Below are positions 23,082 to 34,001 of a stretch of 64,000 nt of DNA, one piece after another (position 1 is the stretch's first letter; every line of letters begins with the position of its first letter). The DNA lies in contig JAOTOM010005179.1 in NCBI GenBank assembly GCA_034440615.1, forward strand, positions 576,001-640,000, read 5' to 3'. Below the pieces are notes generated by a model, which searched no databases, had not been told where the DNA came from, and was given only the letters and a program-made list of their open reading frames with translations. The stretch is from Ashinkailepas kermadecensis (Eukaryota > Arthropoda > Thecostraca > Neolepadidae). A program made the translations under genes and the position numbers.

Positions 23082-23275
23082 GTTCAGGTTATGCCGGAAT
23101 GGTTCCCTAGGTTCAAGTTATGCCGGAATGGCTCCCTGGGTTCAGGTTATGCCGGAATGGTTCCCTAGGTTCAGGTTATGCCGGTCTGGTTCCCTAGATT
23201 CAGGTTATGCCGGAATGGTTTCCTAGGTTCAGGCTATGCCGGAATGGTTCAGGATATGCCGGAATGGTTCCCTAG
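23082..23275. repeat. 29-bp minisatellite, 7 copies
   Basis: GTTCAGGTTATGCCGGAATG followed by GTTCCCTAG starts at 23082, 23111, 23140, 23169, 23198 and 23227. The 23227 copy is cut to 20 bp and followed by a full unit (23247-23275). Unit-specific changes include CAAGTT, GGCTCCCTGG and CCGGTCTGG. Confidence 0.92.
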
Positions 23276-23337
23276 GCTATATCACTGAACGGTGGGACCA
23301 GCGGCCCAGGGTTGATTAACTAGAGGACAATTTGTTG

Positions 23338-23572
23338 CGGGGGAGGGGCACACTATGAAGGACGAGCCGGGGAAAGATCTGTGGGAGAGGGCTGGTGTAG
23401 CCTGCTATTTTTGCGGGGGTGGGGGAGGGGGTACACTATGAAGGAAGAGTCACGAAAAGATCTGTGAAGACACCTGGCGTACCTTGCTATTTTTGCGTGG
23501 AGAGTGGGTACGCTATGAAGGACCAGCCACGAAAACATCGGTGGCAGAGGCCCGGTGTAGCTTGCTATTTTT
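23338..23572. repeat. About 76-81-bp tandem repeat, 3 copies
   Basis: Units begin near 23338, 23414 and 23495 with a G-rich head (GCGGGGGxGGGG or GCGTGGAGAG). They share ACACTATGAAGGA or ACGCTATGAAGGA, an AAAGATCTGTG or AAACATCGGTG block and an end at CTATTTTTGC. Divergence between units is moderate, so this is older than the cleaner arrays. Confidence 0.8.
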
Positions 23573-23997
23573 CATCTGACCCTGCTCCTTCCTATTGTTC
23601 ACATAAGACCTATTTTGCTCGCCCAAGAGGAGGTGTGGTGCCCGTCGCCACCTGAATCCACGTCAAGAGTGAGCCACATCCACCTATCATTCGCTGTCCG
23701 ACACCCATAGCCCAGTTAGACTTCTACCTACACAGTTTTCATCTCTGTCATTGCACAGTGTTGAAATGGTGGCGAAACACACTGCAGCCAACCAACAAAG
23801 TCCAGCAGCCAACCAACAAATAACTTTAGAGCTGTTCCATATTCTACGACAATAGTTAGCAAGTTGCTACAATGCTCATGCAGTTGCCCTTGGGAGTTAA
23901 ATTAGATCGAAGTGGTTATTAATGTTCTCAGCACGTTTAGTGCCCGCAGGCACTTTCGATGGACTACTGCTATGTCAATCACCTGGGAATCGACATT
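23573..23997. other. Unassigned unique DNA
   Basis: Nothing recognisable. A CAGCCAACCAACAAA doublet lies near 23784-23820. Confidence 0.4.
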
Positions 23998-24212
23998 GGT
24001 TTGTGTGCTCCAGCCATGTGTTTGGACCCCACCATAGTCAGGTTTGTGTGCTCCAGCCATGTGTTTGGACCCCACCATAGTCAGGTTTGTGTGCTCCAGC
24101 CATGTGTTTGGACACCACCATAGTCAGGTTTGTGTGCTCCAGCCGTCTGTTTGGACCTCACCATAGTCAGATTTGTGTGCTCTAGCCGTCTGTTTGAACT
24201 CTACCATAGTCA
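23998..24212. repeat. 43-bp minisatellite, 5 copies
   Basis: GGTTTGTGTGCTCCAGCCAT begins five consecutive 43-bp units ending CCACCATAGTCA. The first two are identical. Copies four and five have accumulated GCCGTCTG, CTCTAG and GAACTCTACC changes, so divergence increases toward the right edge. Confidence 0.93.
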
Positions 24213-25193
24213 ACTTTATTCAATTAAAGTGAACCACCGCTTGCCATGAAAAAGTGATGTCTTGGTGACTTTTTCTCCATGACTTGTTTTAATGTTTTTA
24301 GGAACGTAGTTCTTCGTTCAGATGTCGGGTGGTTGGATATACATCCGGGTAAGTTGAAGGGCAGGATGCAGAAACAGTGTTTGTGTGTGGTAGCATTCCA
24401 CGTGACACCTGTGTCTACAGTCACACCACATTCTCTGCCGTCCCATGTCGCGTATCTAATGTTGATTTCGCCCTTCCCAATACATATTATACCGTCCTAT
24501 GTCGTGTCACTCATGTTTAATTAGTTCTACTCAGTAAATATCCCGCCCTCCCGTGCCACGTAGCTAATGTTGAATTCGCCTTACTCAGCGAAGACTATGT
24601 TTGAAGTCATCGACGTTAGATACCAATCCAACTACATTTTGGCCTCTCTAACCATCAGTGGTTGGCCTCTCTATCCACTGATGCCACTTCGGATGCCGCA
24701 TTCACGAATTGGCAGCGAATAGCGTTTGCTGGAATGGAATATGCAGACCACACAATTGCATGTGGCTTATGAGCATAGATGCACGCAATGGGACTACACC
24801 AATCCTTAGAAGTTGTTGAACGCTGATGATTATGTTCATGCACGGAGTTCTCTCGGGAGTTGTTCATGGCGGGGCGCCGGTTGAAGAGCGCGAGACCACT
24901 ATCGGCACAAACGAACCCCCTCCCCATCATACCAGATAATTTTAACACAATGCTAAAGCAATGGCCACTGACTGGCGGGTAACGACCTTGACTGGAGACC
25001 CCCACCCACCGTCTTCTTCCCAGATAACATGTCAGACGGAGTCATGTGCTTAGGCATGCTAGGTGCACTTAACGACGGATGTCGTGGTGCTCCATGTTTA
25101 TTGCTAGACATGAATTGGATTGTTCTAAAGTTGTGAAGTCTTCGGTGGTGGCTTTAAATGCGTTTACTGCACCTTTATTGATATATGTTTTCT
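24213..25193. other. Unassigned unique DNA
   Basis: No gene recognised. GTCCxATGTCGxGT-type words recur loosely at 24440-24570 (three imperfect copies of CCGTCCTATGTCG/CCGTCCCATGTCG/CCTCCCGTGCCACG followed by TAxCTAATGTT). Confidence 0.4.

Positions 25194-25255
<62 letters not shown>
25194..25255. repeat. (TA)n microsatellite
   Basis: About 60 bases of alternating TA with one phase slip near 25200. Frames reading as YIYIYI on either strand are artefacts. Confidence 0.97.
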
Positions 25256-25257
<2 letters not shown>

Positions 25258-26231
25258 GTATATATCTCCGGTGCAATCCGGGTGTAGCTTCAGCGCGTAG
25301 CTTGGGAAGGTGGCTCTTTCGAAGCACGTGCAAGACGTCGGTGCATCTTCATGCATTAAGTGTAGTGATAATCTATGGAGCAGTCAGCAGTAACATGGAA
25401 ATTGCTACGACTGTACGCTTGCAGAAATCGTGTCATTCTTCCTGGTAATTAAGATGGTGTATCATAGTTACCCATGTATACATTCTCCCAGCCTATTATC
25501 ATGTTTACAACAGAATAAGAAGTGCACATATTAAGTGAAAGAGTATGTCGGCCTTTATGAGAATTGCCAATCCAGGTTTATTTTTAACATCTAAAAGTGC
25601 ATCATAAAATACAACAATTTACGGTTCCTAGTGGCGGAGCCATCGCGTGCCCAGGGGGCCATTATGGCTGGCGTGTAATATGCCCTTCGTGTATTCTGGA
25701 GAGCTATGTTATCCATCCCATAAATCATCCGCTATGCGAAAATGGCCAATGATTGGCGATTAAAACTTCATTGCTATTCTATTACGCCGCCTTCGTGGCC
25801 GATCTGATTGCCATGTAGTTCGGCAAACGTCCGCCCGGCGGCGGTGCTGTAGTTGTGTTCGTTCTCTACAGATGGCTCTGGCTGTCCTTCTCGGAGAGAT
25901 GTCAACTGGCGTCTGGCTGCGTCTGCCGGGCGGTGTTGTGCCGAGTGAAACCAGGAGTAGAGCCATCGCCTGCTGCAGCTCCTGTCCACACACCAGCCGA
26001 CCACATCCCGATCGAAACCGGCTCCTCACGACACGCAACGCTTACTATAGACGTTATTACGCGGCCGTAAAAGTAACATTAAATGTCATGCCGCAAACTC
26101 CATGGCGGGCGTTTGCAGGCGCTTGCGTGCTGTGTGAGCGGGCGGCGGCCGCTCCAGCCGTGCTCAGATTTATCACGGGAATGACCCCATTGGTCATAGG
26201 TGGGCTTCGCTGCCAGGTGGCGGACATGTGG
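25256..26231. other. Unassigned DNA, CpG-rich toward the right
   Basis: 25256-25760 is AT-moderate. At 25631-25645 AGTGGCGGAGCCAT resembles a hAT-type end, but no matching inverted end was found. 25770-26230 is CpG-rich and holds several overlapping frames (for example 25872-26273, plus, 133 codons) without a recognisable product. This block abuts the giant 29-bp array. Confidence 0.4.
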
Positions 26232-29083
26232 CTGGCCGGCCTAGTCGGAGGCGACCTCACGCGGCCGGCCTAGTCAGAGGCGACCTCACACGGCCGACCT
26301 AGTCAGAGGCGACCTCACGCGGCCGGCCTAGTCAGAGGCGACCTCACACGGCCGGCCTAGTCAGAGGCGACCTCACACGGCCGGCCTAGTCAGAGCCGGT
26401 CTCACACGGCCGGCCTAGTCAGAGGCGGTCTCACACGGCCGGCCTAGTCAGAGGCGGCCTCACACGGCCGACCTAGTCAGAGGCGGTCTCACACGGCCGG
26501 CCTAGTCGGAGGCGACCTCACGCGGCCGGCCTAGTCAAGGCGACCTCACGCGGCCGGCCTAGTCAGAGCCGACCTCACGCGGCCGACCTAGTCACAGACG
26601 ACCTCACGCGGCCGGCCTAGTCACAGACGACCTCACGCGGCCGGCCTAGTCAGAGCCGACCTCACGCGGCAGGCCTAGTCACAGACGACCTCACGCGGCC
26701 GGCCTAGTCAGAGCGGTCTCACACGGCCGACCTAGTCAGAGGCGGTCTCACGGCCGACCTAGTCAGAGGCGGTCTCACACGGCCGGCCTAGTCGGAGGCG
26801 ACCTCACGCGGCCGGCCTAGTCACAGACGACCTCACGCGGCCGGCCTAGTCAGAGCCGGTCTCACACGGCCGGCCTAGTCAGAGGCGACCTCACACGGCC
26901 GGCCTAGTCGGAGGCGGTCTCACGCGGCCGGCCTAGTCACAAACGACCTCACGCGGCCGGCCTAGTCAGAGGCGACCTCACACGGCCGGCCTAGTCAGAG
27001 GCGACCTCACGCGGCCGGCCTAGTCAGAGGCGACCTCACACGGCCGGCCTAGTCAGAGGCGGTCTCACACGGCCGGCCTAGTCAGAGGCGGTCTCACACG
27101 GCCGGCCTAGTCAGAGGCGGTCTCACACGGCCGACCTAGTCAGAGGCGGTCTTACACGGCCGGCCTAGTCAGAGCCGGTCTCACACGGCCGGCCTAGTCA
27201 GACGACCTAACGCGGCGGCCTAGTCGGAGGCGACCTCACGCGGCCGGCCTAGTCACAGACGACCTCACCGGCCGGCCTAGTCAGAGGCGACCTCACACGG
27301 CCGACCTAGTCGGAGGCGGTCTCACGCGGCCGGCCTAGTCAGAGGCGGTCTCACACGGCCGGCCTAGTCAGAGGCGGTCTCACACGGCCGGCCTAGTCAG
27401 AGGCGGTCTCACACGGCCGGCCTAGTCAGAGCCGGTCTCACACGGCCGGCCTAGTCACAGACGACCTAACGCGGACGGCCTAGTCGGAGGCGACCTCACG
27501 CGGCCGGCCTAGTCAGAGGCGACCTCACACGGCCGGCCTAGTCACAGACGACCTAACGCGGCGGCCTAGTCGGAGGCGACCCACGCGGCCGGCCTAGTCA
27601 CAGACGACCTACGCGGCGGCCTAGTCGGAGGCGACCTCACGCGGCGGCCTAGTCACAGACGACCTCACGCGGCGGCCTAGTCGGAGGCGACCTCACGCGG
27701 CCGGCCTAGTCAGAGGACGACCTCACGCGGCCGGCCTAGTCGGAGGCGACCTCACACGGCCGACCTAGTCGGAGGCGACCTCACACGGCCGGCCTAGTCA
27801 GAGGCGACCTCACACGGCCGACCTAGTCGGAGGCGACCTCACACGGCCGGCCTAGTCGGAGGCGACCTCACACGGCCGGCCTAGTCAGAGGCGACCTCAC
27901 ACGGCCGGCCTAGTCGGAGGCGACCTCACGCGGCCGGCCTAGTCACAGACGACCTCACGCGGCCGGCCTAGTCAGAGGCGACCTCACACGGCCGGCCTAG
28001 TCGGAGGCGGCCTCACGCGGCCGGCCTAGTCACAGACGACCTCACGCGGCCGGCCTAGTCAGAGGCGGTCTCACACGGCCGGCCTAGTGGGGGTGCCGGC
28101 CTAGTGGAGGGGTCTCACACGGCCGGCCTAGTCACAGACGACCTCACGCGGCCGGCCTAGTCACAGACGACCTCACGCGGCCGGCCTAGTCAGAGGCGAC
28201 CTCACACGGCCGGCCTAGTCGGAGGCGACCTCACGCGGCCGGCCTAGTCAGAGGCGGTCTCACACGGCCGGCCTAGTCAGAGGCGGTCTCACACGGCCGG
28301 CCTAGTCAGAGGCGGTCCACACGGCCGCCTAGTAGAGGCGGTTCGCCGGCCTGTCGCCGTCTCCACGGCCGGCCTAGCGCCTAACGCGGCGGCCTGCGGA
28401 GGCGACCTCACGCGGCCGGCCTAGTCACAGACGACCTACGCGGCGGCCTAGTCGGAGGCGACCTCACGCGGCCGGCCTAGTCACAGACGACCTAACGCGG
28501 ACGGCCTAGTCGGAGGCGACCTCACACGGCCGACCTAGTCAGAGGCGACCTCACACGGCCGGCCTAGTCGGAGGCGACCTCACGCGGCCGGCCTAGTCAG
28601 AGGCGACCTCACGCGGCCGGCCTAGTCGGAGGCGACCTCACACGGCCGGCCTAGTCAGAGGCGACCTCACGCGGCCGGCCTAGTCACAGACGACCTCACG
28701 CGGCCGGCCTAGTCGGAGGCGACCTCACGCGGCCGGCCTAGTCACAGACGACCTCACGCGGCCGGCCTAGTCGGAGGCGACCTCACGCGGCCGGCCTAGT
28801 CGGAGGCGACCTCACGCGGCCGGCCTAGTCACAGACGACCTCACGCGGCCGGCCTAGTCAGAGGCGACCTCACACGGCCGGCCTAGTCGGAGGCGACCTC
28901 ACGCGGCCGGCCTAGTCAGAGGCGGTCTCACACGGCCGGCCTAGTCACAGACGACCTCACACGGCCGGCCTAGTCGGAGGCGACCTCACGCGGCCGGCCT
29001 AGTCAGAGGCGGTCTCACGCGGCCGGCCTAGTCACAGACGACCTCACGCGGCCGGCCTAGTCAGAGGCGGTCTCACGCGGCCG
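26232..29083. repeat. 29-bp GC-rich minisatellite, about 98 units
   Basis: The consensus is CGGCCGGCCTAGTCAGAGGC followed by GACCTCACA. Each canonical unit carries the 8-bp palindrome GGCCGGCC. Four main variants intermix: CAGAGGCGACC, CAGAGGCGGTC, CACAGACGACC and CGGAGGCGACC, with CACACGG or CACGCGG at the unit join. CCTAG supplies stops, and 29 is not a multiple of three, so the array is non-coding. Units with short deletions (CGCGGCGGCC, GACCTAACGCGG) cluster at 27.2-27.7 kb. The patch 28.08-28.40 kb is unusually ragged. Confidence 0.97.
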
Positions 29084-30237
29084 CCGCTGCGGCCGTACGT
29101 CGCCGTAAATGGCCAGCGCACCGGCGCTGTAAATCTTCCAAATTAATGGCCTCAAACTAAAACATTGTAGTCTCCGGCGTCGTAGATAACGAAGCGTCAC
29201 GTAATTTGCGCAGCGGCAGCGCCGTACGCTTTGCAAGGTTGAATCGGGCGTTGTTCGTTTTTGGCGATTGGCTGGCGATAAAGCTGGATGTACGTCTAAG
29301 CACTTCATTGCTGGCAGAGATATGCAGACCCGCTGCGCTGAAGGCCCTCATGGTGTTGGCGGCATTCCACAATCCAACATCGACAACGCTACGCACGAAC
29401 AAAATGCAACAGTGAGCTAGGTTAACATTTAGCAGGTGCTTGTCACGTGGTTTTCGCCATGCTCACGTTCTGTGGCTGGGCGACATGGCATGCTACAGAC
29501 ACTGCACACGACAGTTGGCGGCTGGATGCTGCACAGACCAGAGATTAGCTCCATCCCTGTCACGTCCTACTATTGACGCCAATCGAGCAGTCACGAGCAT
29601 TTGACGCTCGATGTTGTGGAAGACATGTTGTGGATGTTGTGGATGTTGTGGAAATGCTGGATGTTGTGGAAGACAATGAGCATTCCTAGCTGAAACGCAA
29701 ACCACCTTGGTGCTTAAACAAAGTATTTGTTTTTGCACTGCAAAGTCGTATTGAGAATGCGTAGCTATATTTTGCCAAACGCGATGGAATCTGGATTGAC
29801 TTCGCTGCGCTGGGTACGCACTGGGCGGTGATGTTAAGCTGCACACATATGCATATGTCTTGTTAACAGCAGCAAGTCTTGGTCTTACCCGCAGCGGCTG
29901 CAGGTAATAATTGTAGAGGAAGAGGGTCCTAATCTTCTCCTTTTACGGTGTCTGTTAAAGTCCCATCGTACATTGCTACGTCTGGCCTTATACACTGGTA
30001 GGTGAAATACGATAGGATACGATATGTGTCTGCTGAGTACGTTCTTAGACACGTTGTGCTCCATGATTCAATGTTCCACAACAATATCGTCGTCACCAGG
30101 AGGCCAAGTAAAGAGCTTTTGAATGCTGCTCACATCGACCTAAAAGCGTATTGCATTTCTAACAAGATCACGGTGCACGAGATTGGAATTCGTAAATGAT
30201 TTATGCGGTCTGGGGCGGTTCCAGGTATGTTCTTGTG
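29084..30237. other. Unassigned DNA with a small 9-bp repeat
   Basis: 29084-29240 is CpG-rich flank of the array. At 29610-29674 the word TGTTGTGGA recurs about five times with spacers. No recognisable gene; the longest frame (29493-29846, minus, 117 codons) includes this repeat. Confidence 0.45.
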
Positions 30238-30420
30238 CCGTGGTGTGGTGGGGGGCATGACATTGCGGTGGTGTGGTGGGGGCATTACGGTGGTGTGGTG
30301 GGGGCATGACGGTGGTGTGGTGAGGGGCATGACGGTGGTGTGGTGGGGACATGATGGTGGTGTGGTGGGGGCATGACGGTGGTGTGGTGGGGGCATGACG
30401 GTGGTGTGGTGGGGGCATGA
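30238..30420. repeat. 22-bp G-rich minisatellite, 8 copies
   Basis: The unit is CGGTGGTGTGGTGGGGGCAT followed by GA, with G-run length varying between units (GGGGG, GGGGGG, GAGGGG, GGGGA). The plus strand is strongly G-rich. Confidence 0.93.
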
Positions 30421-30798
30421 CACGACATGACACGACACAGCATGGTGGGGGGCATGACACGACATGACACGACACAGCATGGTGGGGGGCATGACACGAC
30501 ATGACACGACACAGCATGGTGGGGGGCATGACACGACATGACACGACACAGCATGGTGGGGGGCATGACACGACATGACACGACACAGCATGGTGGGGGA
30601 CATGACACGACATGACACGACACAGCATGGTGGGGGGCATGACAACAACATGACACGACACAGCATGGTGGGGGGCATGACAACAACATGACACGACACA
30701 GCATGGTGGGGGGCATGACACGACATGACACGACAAAGCATGGTGGGGGACATGACACGACATGACACGACACAGCATGGTGGGGGCATGACACGACA
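30421..30798. repeat. 37-bp minisatellite, 10 copies
   Basis: The unit CACGACATGACACGACACAG followed by CATGGTGGGGGGCATGA starts at 30421, 30458, 30495, 30532, 30569, 30606, 30643, 30681, 30719 and 30756. Two adjacent units carry CAACAACATG (1 bp longer). The tail GGTGGGGGCATGA matches the preceding 22-bp unit, so the two arrays probably share an origin. Confidence 0.95.
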
Positions 30799-30959
30799 TT
30801 TGTGTTGCTGTTACAATTGGCGTATGAATCCACTCGATTAGTCTCATCTGTTGGGAATGAATTTCATAAGCTAAGGCATGATGATGATCAGTTGAGGTTA
30901 CATGAATACAAATTCGGGCTGAGTTTACCAGCTAAATACAAGCGATTATACGTAACGTC

Positions 30960-31129
30960 ATCGAACCCCAGCTGCCACCGTAACGGCATCGAACCCCAAC
31001 TGTACGGCATCTAACCCCAGATGTAACTGCATCGAACCCCAACTGTAACGGCATCGAACCCTAACTGCCACCGTAACGGCATCGAACCCCAACTGCCACC
31101 GTAACGGCATCGAACCCCAAATGCCACCG
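30960..31129. repeat. 28/22-bp minisatellite, about 7 copies
   Basis: GCATCGAACCCCAACTGCCA followed by CCGTAACG alternates with a shorter form lacking CCACCG. The plus strand is C-rich, opposite in skew to the arrays 160 bp upstream. Confidence 0.88.
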
Positions 31130-31130
31130 C

Positions 31131-31760
31131 CACACTTCCGTCCTGGGGTCCCCTTCCACCCCACACCAATGTCCGCCCTGGGGTCCCCTCTCACCCCGCA
31201 CCAATGTCCGTCCTGGGTTACCCTCCCATCCCACACCAATGTCCGTCCTGGGGTCCCCTCTCACCCCGCACCAATGTCCGTCCTGGGGTCCCCTCTCACC
31301 CCGCACCAATGTCCGTCCTGGGGTTCCCTCCCATCCCACACCAATGTCCGTCCTGGGGTTCCCTCGCATCCCACACTAATGTCCGTCCTGGGTTCCCTCG
31401 CATCCCACACCAATGTTCGTCCTGGGTTCCCTCGCATCCCACACCAATGTCCGTCCTGGGTTCCCTCGCATTCCACACCAACGTCCGTCCTGGGTTACCC
31501 TCCCATCCCACACCAATGTCCGTCCTTGGTTACCCTCCCATCCCACACCAATGTCCGTCCTGGGTTACCCTCCCATCCCACACCAATGTCCGTCCTGGGT
31601 TACCCTCCCCACCAATGTCCGTCCTGGGTTACCCCTCCCACACCAATGTCCGTCCTGGGTTACCCTCCCATCCCACACCAATGTCCGTCATTGGTTACCC
31701 TCCCATCCCACACCAATGTCCGTCCTGGGTTACCCTCCCATCCCACACCAATGTCCGTGC
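31131..31760. repeat. 35/36-bp C-rich minisatellite, about 18 copies
   Basis: CAATGTCCGTCCTGGGTTAC followed by CCTCCCATCCCACAC is the 35-bp form; units with TGGGGTCCC are 36 bp. Two adjacent units near 31600-31640 are shortened. Open frames of 190-230 codons over it (31121-31813 and 31204-31776, plus) are by-products. Confidence 0.94.
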
Positions 31761-31976
31761 CTGCGCCCGTCAGTGAGCATATTTCATGTTGTCAGCCATG
31801 TCCATTCGGGTAGCACGCAGTCTGGTTACCGAGGACAGTGTTTGCAGACATTAGTGGGAGTACAAATGTGCTGCATATGCCCCCAATGTATTGTCCATAT
31901 CAGCATATGTCCCTGTCATACCTTTATGAGCAACATTTTCGAAAGCAATGCGCTGCATGCTTCACATGACATCCCA

Positions 31977-31978
<2 letters not shown>
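31761..31978. other. Unassigned spacer
   Basis: Unique DNA between the 35-bp array and a TA microsatellite. CATATGTCC-like words recur near 31880-31915. No gene. Confidence 0.4.

Positions 31979-32028
<50 letters not shown>
31979..32028. repeat. (TA)n microsatellite
   Basis: About 50 bases of uninterrupted AT alternation. Confidence 0.97.
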
Positions 32029-32030
<2 letters not shown>

Positions 32031-33939
32031 CTCAAACTCTTCACCTGCTTGCCTTTGTACCTGTGCGTCTGACATCCGACGGTACTTGCCTGCTTACGGC
32101 TGCCGCTTCATATGCGGCGGCGTACCACGTATTGGTGGTTTCTGTGGCATCCCCATCCCCAATCTCCCATCTCCCATTATGGGAACCATTACATATTAAC
32201 TAAAGTTTTAGTTCGGTCGTCTTTGCGCGAATATTTACGGATGTGGCCCTGAATTATATTCAACTAGCGGTGTCAGTGGTATGTAAGTACATACGTGTGC
32301 TTCCCCATGTTAATGTTATGGGGAAGTTGTGATGATACTATCCGGAGCGATTAGGCTATGCATGCCCGATATCTTTGATAAGAAGATCGTCCCCTGTCTT
32401 GAAAGGCTTTGGCCCCCGATTAGGACATGGGTTTGAAATTGTCATGAAAGGTGGGAGTGTTTTGGTGCGGCCTTCAGGGCCCATTGGCAGATCAAGGTGA
32501 AGTGGATCGAGATCGAAATGGCGACAAAGAGACTTGACTTGATGACATCCGATGACTTGATGTAGTGCCTAATGTAGAACGTTTTTATTACATTACAAAA
32601 TTGCAATCATCATGTAGCATTATTCACAGATCACATCACAAGCGTGTCAGTGGGTCACTGGTCACAAGGTCACTGGCAGCGTGTTTTGCACTCATCCTGG
32701 CCTTGTAGGTCAGTATCAGCGGAACACTCACCCAGTTTGATTGGTGCGGTACTCACTGCTCGGCCAGATACTTTTCACTCTATTATGTTTCGTGTCCTAT
32801 CCTGAGAATGATGACGCTTCGTTGTCGTGTGGAACTTGCGTTAAAAACCGTTCTCTATGCATCGCTCTAATGCCGACTGACTCCAGCAACACTTACATAG
32901 AGCAAATAACTTACGATAATTATCCCCACAAATGACATGATAAATCTCCAAGAGCGTCACATTATGACTCTGCACTAGGTAATCCTGGATGACAAGGTCA
33001 CAAGGTGACCCTGAATCTTGAAGCAAAGTTTCGCGAACGATGCCTCTGACCTTCAATGCCAAACACAAATCACACCAGGTTGCGCGGGCTAGCCTGTGAC
33101 GGGCGGCGGGCGGACATTTTCGCAGTAGCAAGGTAATTGGTGCAAAATGTGGCCAATCCAGCATAGTTCCTTGCTTTGGGTGAGTATTGGGCAAATGGCG
33201 CTTGCGATCACTTCGGTTTTGTCGCCATCATTTGCTTAGTATGCCAGCATTTGATGAGCTATGTAGACGAATGGTGGGAGATAGTTAATTGACGATAACC
33301 ACACCGACATGTTTTTAACACCATTTTTGTAAACTCATGTCTGCCCTGCCGGCTCCTAGGTGAGCTTCCGTAGCTGTTAGACCGAGCGCGTGCTGCGTGC
33401 CGAAACACAGACATGTATACAGCGCTGTACAGGATACTCCCCCACACACCCCAGGCACATATCATACACCACACACACATTAATATACCCCTCAAAGCAT
33501 CACATGGGTCTTTTGCTTCATCTCCAGTTGTTGCTACATGTAGCATGTATGCTAAAGAGAAGAATGACATGGAACAGAATGAGAGGAATGAGATGAAATA
33601 GAACTGGTCTCTAATCGGTGTACGGGCTGGTGAGGCGCAATATGGCCATAGTTGTCGACGCGCCCTAAAGTCCAAATGACTAACTAACTGGCTGGTGAAG
33701 CCTAAGCTTTTGGGATACTCTTTTGGGATAAGCTTTTAGGAAAGGACGTTGAACACCAACTTTAGCCCTCGCCCATGACAAGGTGCATGCCACCCTCCCT
33801 CCCCCCCCACACACACGCATAGTTCTGTTTTCAGTGACCACGAAAGAACAGCGTGAGTTAGCGTTTTGCCGCCTAGCATAGCTGAAGGGTCATTCTTTGT
33901 CAACCTCTGGCATGGATTTTGCTACGGATGTCGTCTGAA
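32029..33939. other. Unassigned unique DNA
   Basis: No gene recognised. GGTCAC occurs three times in direct orientation at 32653-32673. GGTCACAAGGTGACC, an interrupted palindrome, lies at about 32996-33010. Frames of 117 codons (32841-33194, minus) and 138 codons (33259-33675, minus) lack motifs. A C-run lies near 33800. Confidence 0.4.
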
Positions 33940-34001
33940 GACACTGAGCTTTGAGCACTGACAGCACTGCACTGACACTGAGCACTGACACTGAGCTTTG
34001 G
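33940..34001. repeat. Degenerate GCACTGACACTGA repeat
   Basis: Words GACACTGAGC, GAGCACTGACA and TGAGCTTTG(A/G) repeat irregularly over about 60 bp. Confidence 0.7.

Noticed and set aside
25079..25448. Isoleucine/tyrosine repeat proteins at TA tracts
   Set aside because: YIYIYI translations come directly from (TA)n microsatellites at 25.2, 32.0 and 40.8 kb.
25631..25660. Third hAT-like end (AGTGGCGGAGCCAT)
   Set aside because: No inverted partner or 8-bp duplication found within about 1 kb; at best a truncated end.
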